Of a stretch of DNA of 12,828 nt, positions 12,747 to 12,828 are shown piece after piece. The notes beneath the pieces were generated by a model. The model saw only the letters and a program-made list of their open reading frames with translations, searched no databases and was not told where the DNA came from. The DNA comes from Desulfobacterales bacterium (GTDB lineage Bacteria > Desulfobacterota > Desulfobacteria > Desulfobacterales > 4be13): NCBI GenBank assembly GCA_029934695.1, contig JAOZLU010000066.1, forward strand, positions 1,565 to 14,392, read 5' to 3'. Each line of letters starts with the position of its first letter. The first letter of the stretch is position 1. A program made the position numbers and the translations under genes.

Positions 12747-12828
12747 AGTTGTGTCGCCCAACCCCAGCACCGTCCAACCCCAGCACCGTCTTCACCTGTT
12801 CCCCCACAGGATTCGCAGATACCGGCTG
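12742..12828 (-). other. Window edge; possible end of a gene entering from the right
   Basis: On the minus strand one frame is open from the edge to TGA at 12742-12744, giving QPVSANPVGEQVKTVLGLDG then AGVGRHNF. Another frame contains CESCGGTGEDGAG, a CxxCxGxG pattern like DnaJ-type zinc ribbons. Too little sequence is present to decide whether either is coding. Confidence 0.15.
12758..12789. repeat. Perfect 16-bp tandem duplication
   Basis: CCAACCCCAGCACCGT occurs twice back to back (12758-12773 and 12774-12789), with no relation to the hairpin repeats beside it. Confidence 0.85.

Overview
The window looks like accessory chromosome from a Desulfobacterota (Desulfobacteraceae / Desulfonema-like) bacterium. 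The grounds are a HesB-like gene with an in-frame UGA, MCP signalling tips of a kind common in that group, and intergenic DNA full of short palindromic repeats. The assignment is inferred from gene content, not from a marker gene. There are no rRNA, tRNA, transposase or CRISPR features. Coding density is modest and several genes are broken.

Left part (1-2488), all genes on the minus strand: the orphaned tail of a DUF1731/TIGR01777 epimerase (6-134), an enoyl-CoA hydratase/isomerase (135-851), a HesB/IscA-like selenoprotein that is only visible if an in-frame TGA is read as selenocysteine (1267-1584), and a macro-domain ADP-ribose-processing protein (1958-2488). The gaps carry hairpins and repeats.

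Middle part (3315-11196): two chemoreceptor modules face each other. On the plus strand a secreted, membrane-free Cache protein (3315-3821) precedes an MCP (3967-6057). On the minus strand, reading leftward, come a 36-codon exported mini-ORF (11086-11196), an LsrB/RbsB-like periplasmic binding protein (10083-11060), a second MCP (8030-9823) and an AAA/STAND-like ATPase fused to a PD-(D/E)xK nuclease-like domain (6126-7919). Both MCPs have periplasmic regions of about 270 residues that look all-helical. In both modules a free periplasmic ligand-binding protein is encoded upstream, which suggests indirect sensing through binding proteins. No transporter permease or ATPase accompanies the binding protein.

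Right part (11336-12828): a small two-gene cassette on the minus strand, a DUF5678-like protein (11881-12363) overlapping by ATGA with a broken retropepsin-like aspartic protease gene (11591-11884). It is bracketed by two related, same-orientation tandem repeat arrays (75-bp period at 11336-11580, 47-bp period at 12512-12746).

The items most worth a second look are the selenoprotein that ordinary ORF calling splits, the exported mini-peptide whose mature part would be only about eight residues and which sits just ahead of a binding protein and an MCP, and the repeat-bracketed decaying protease cassette.
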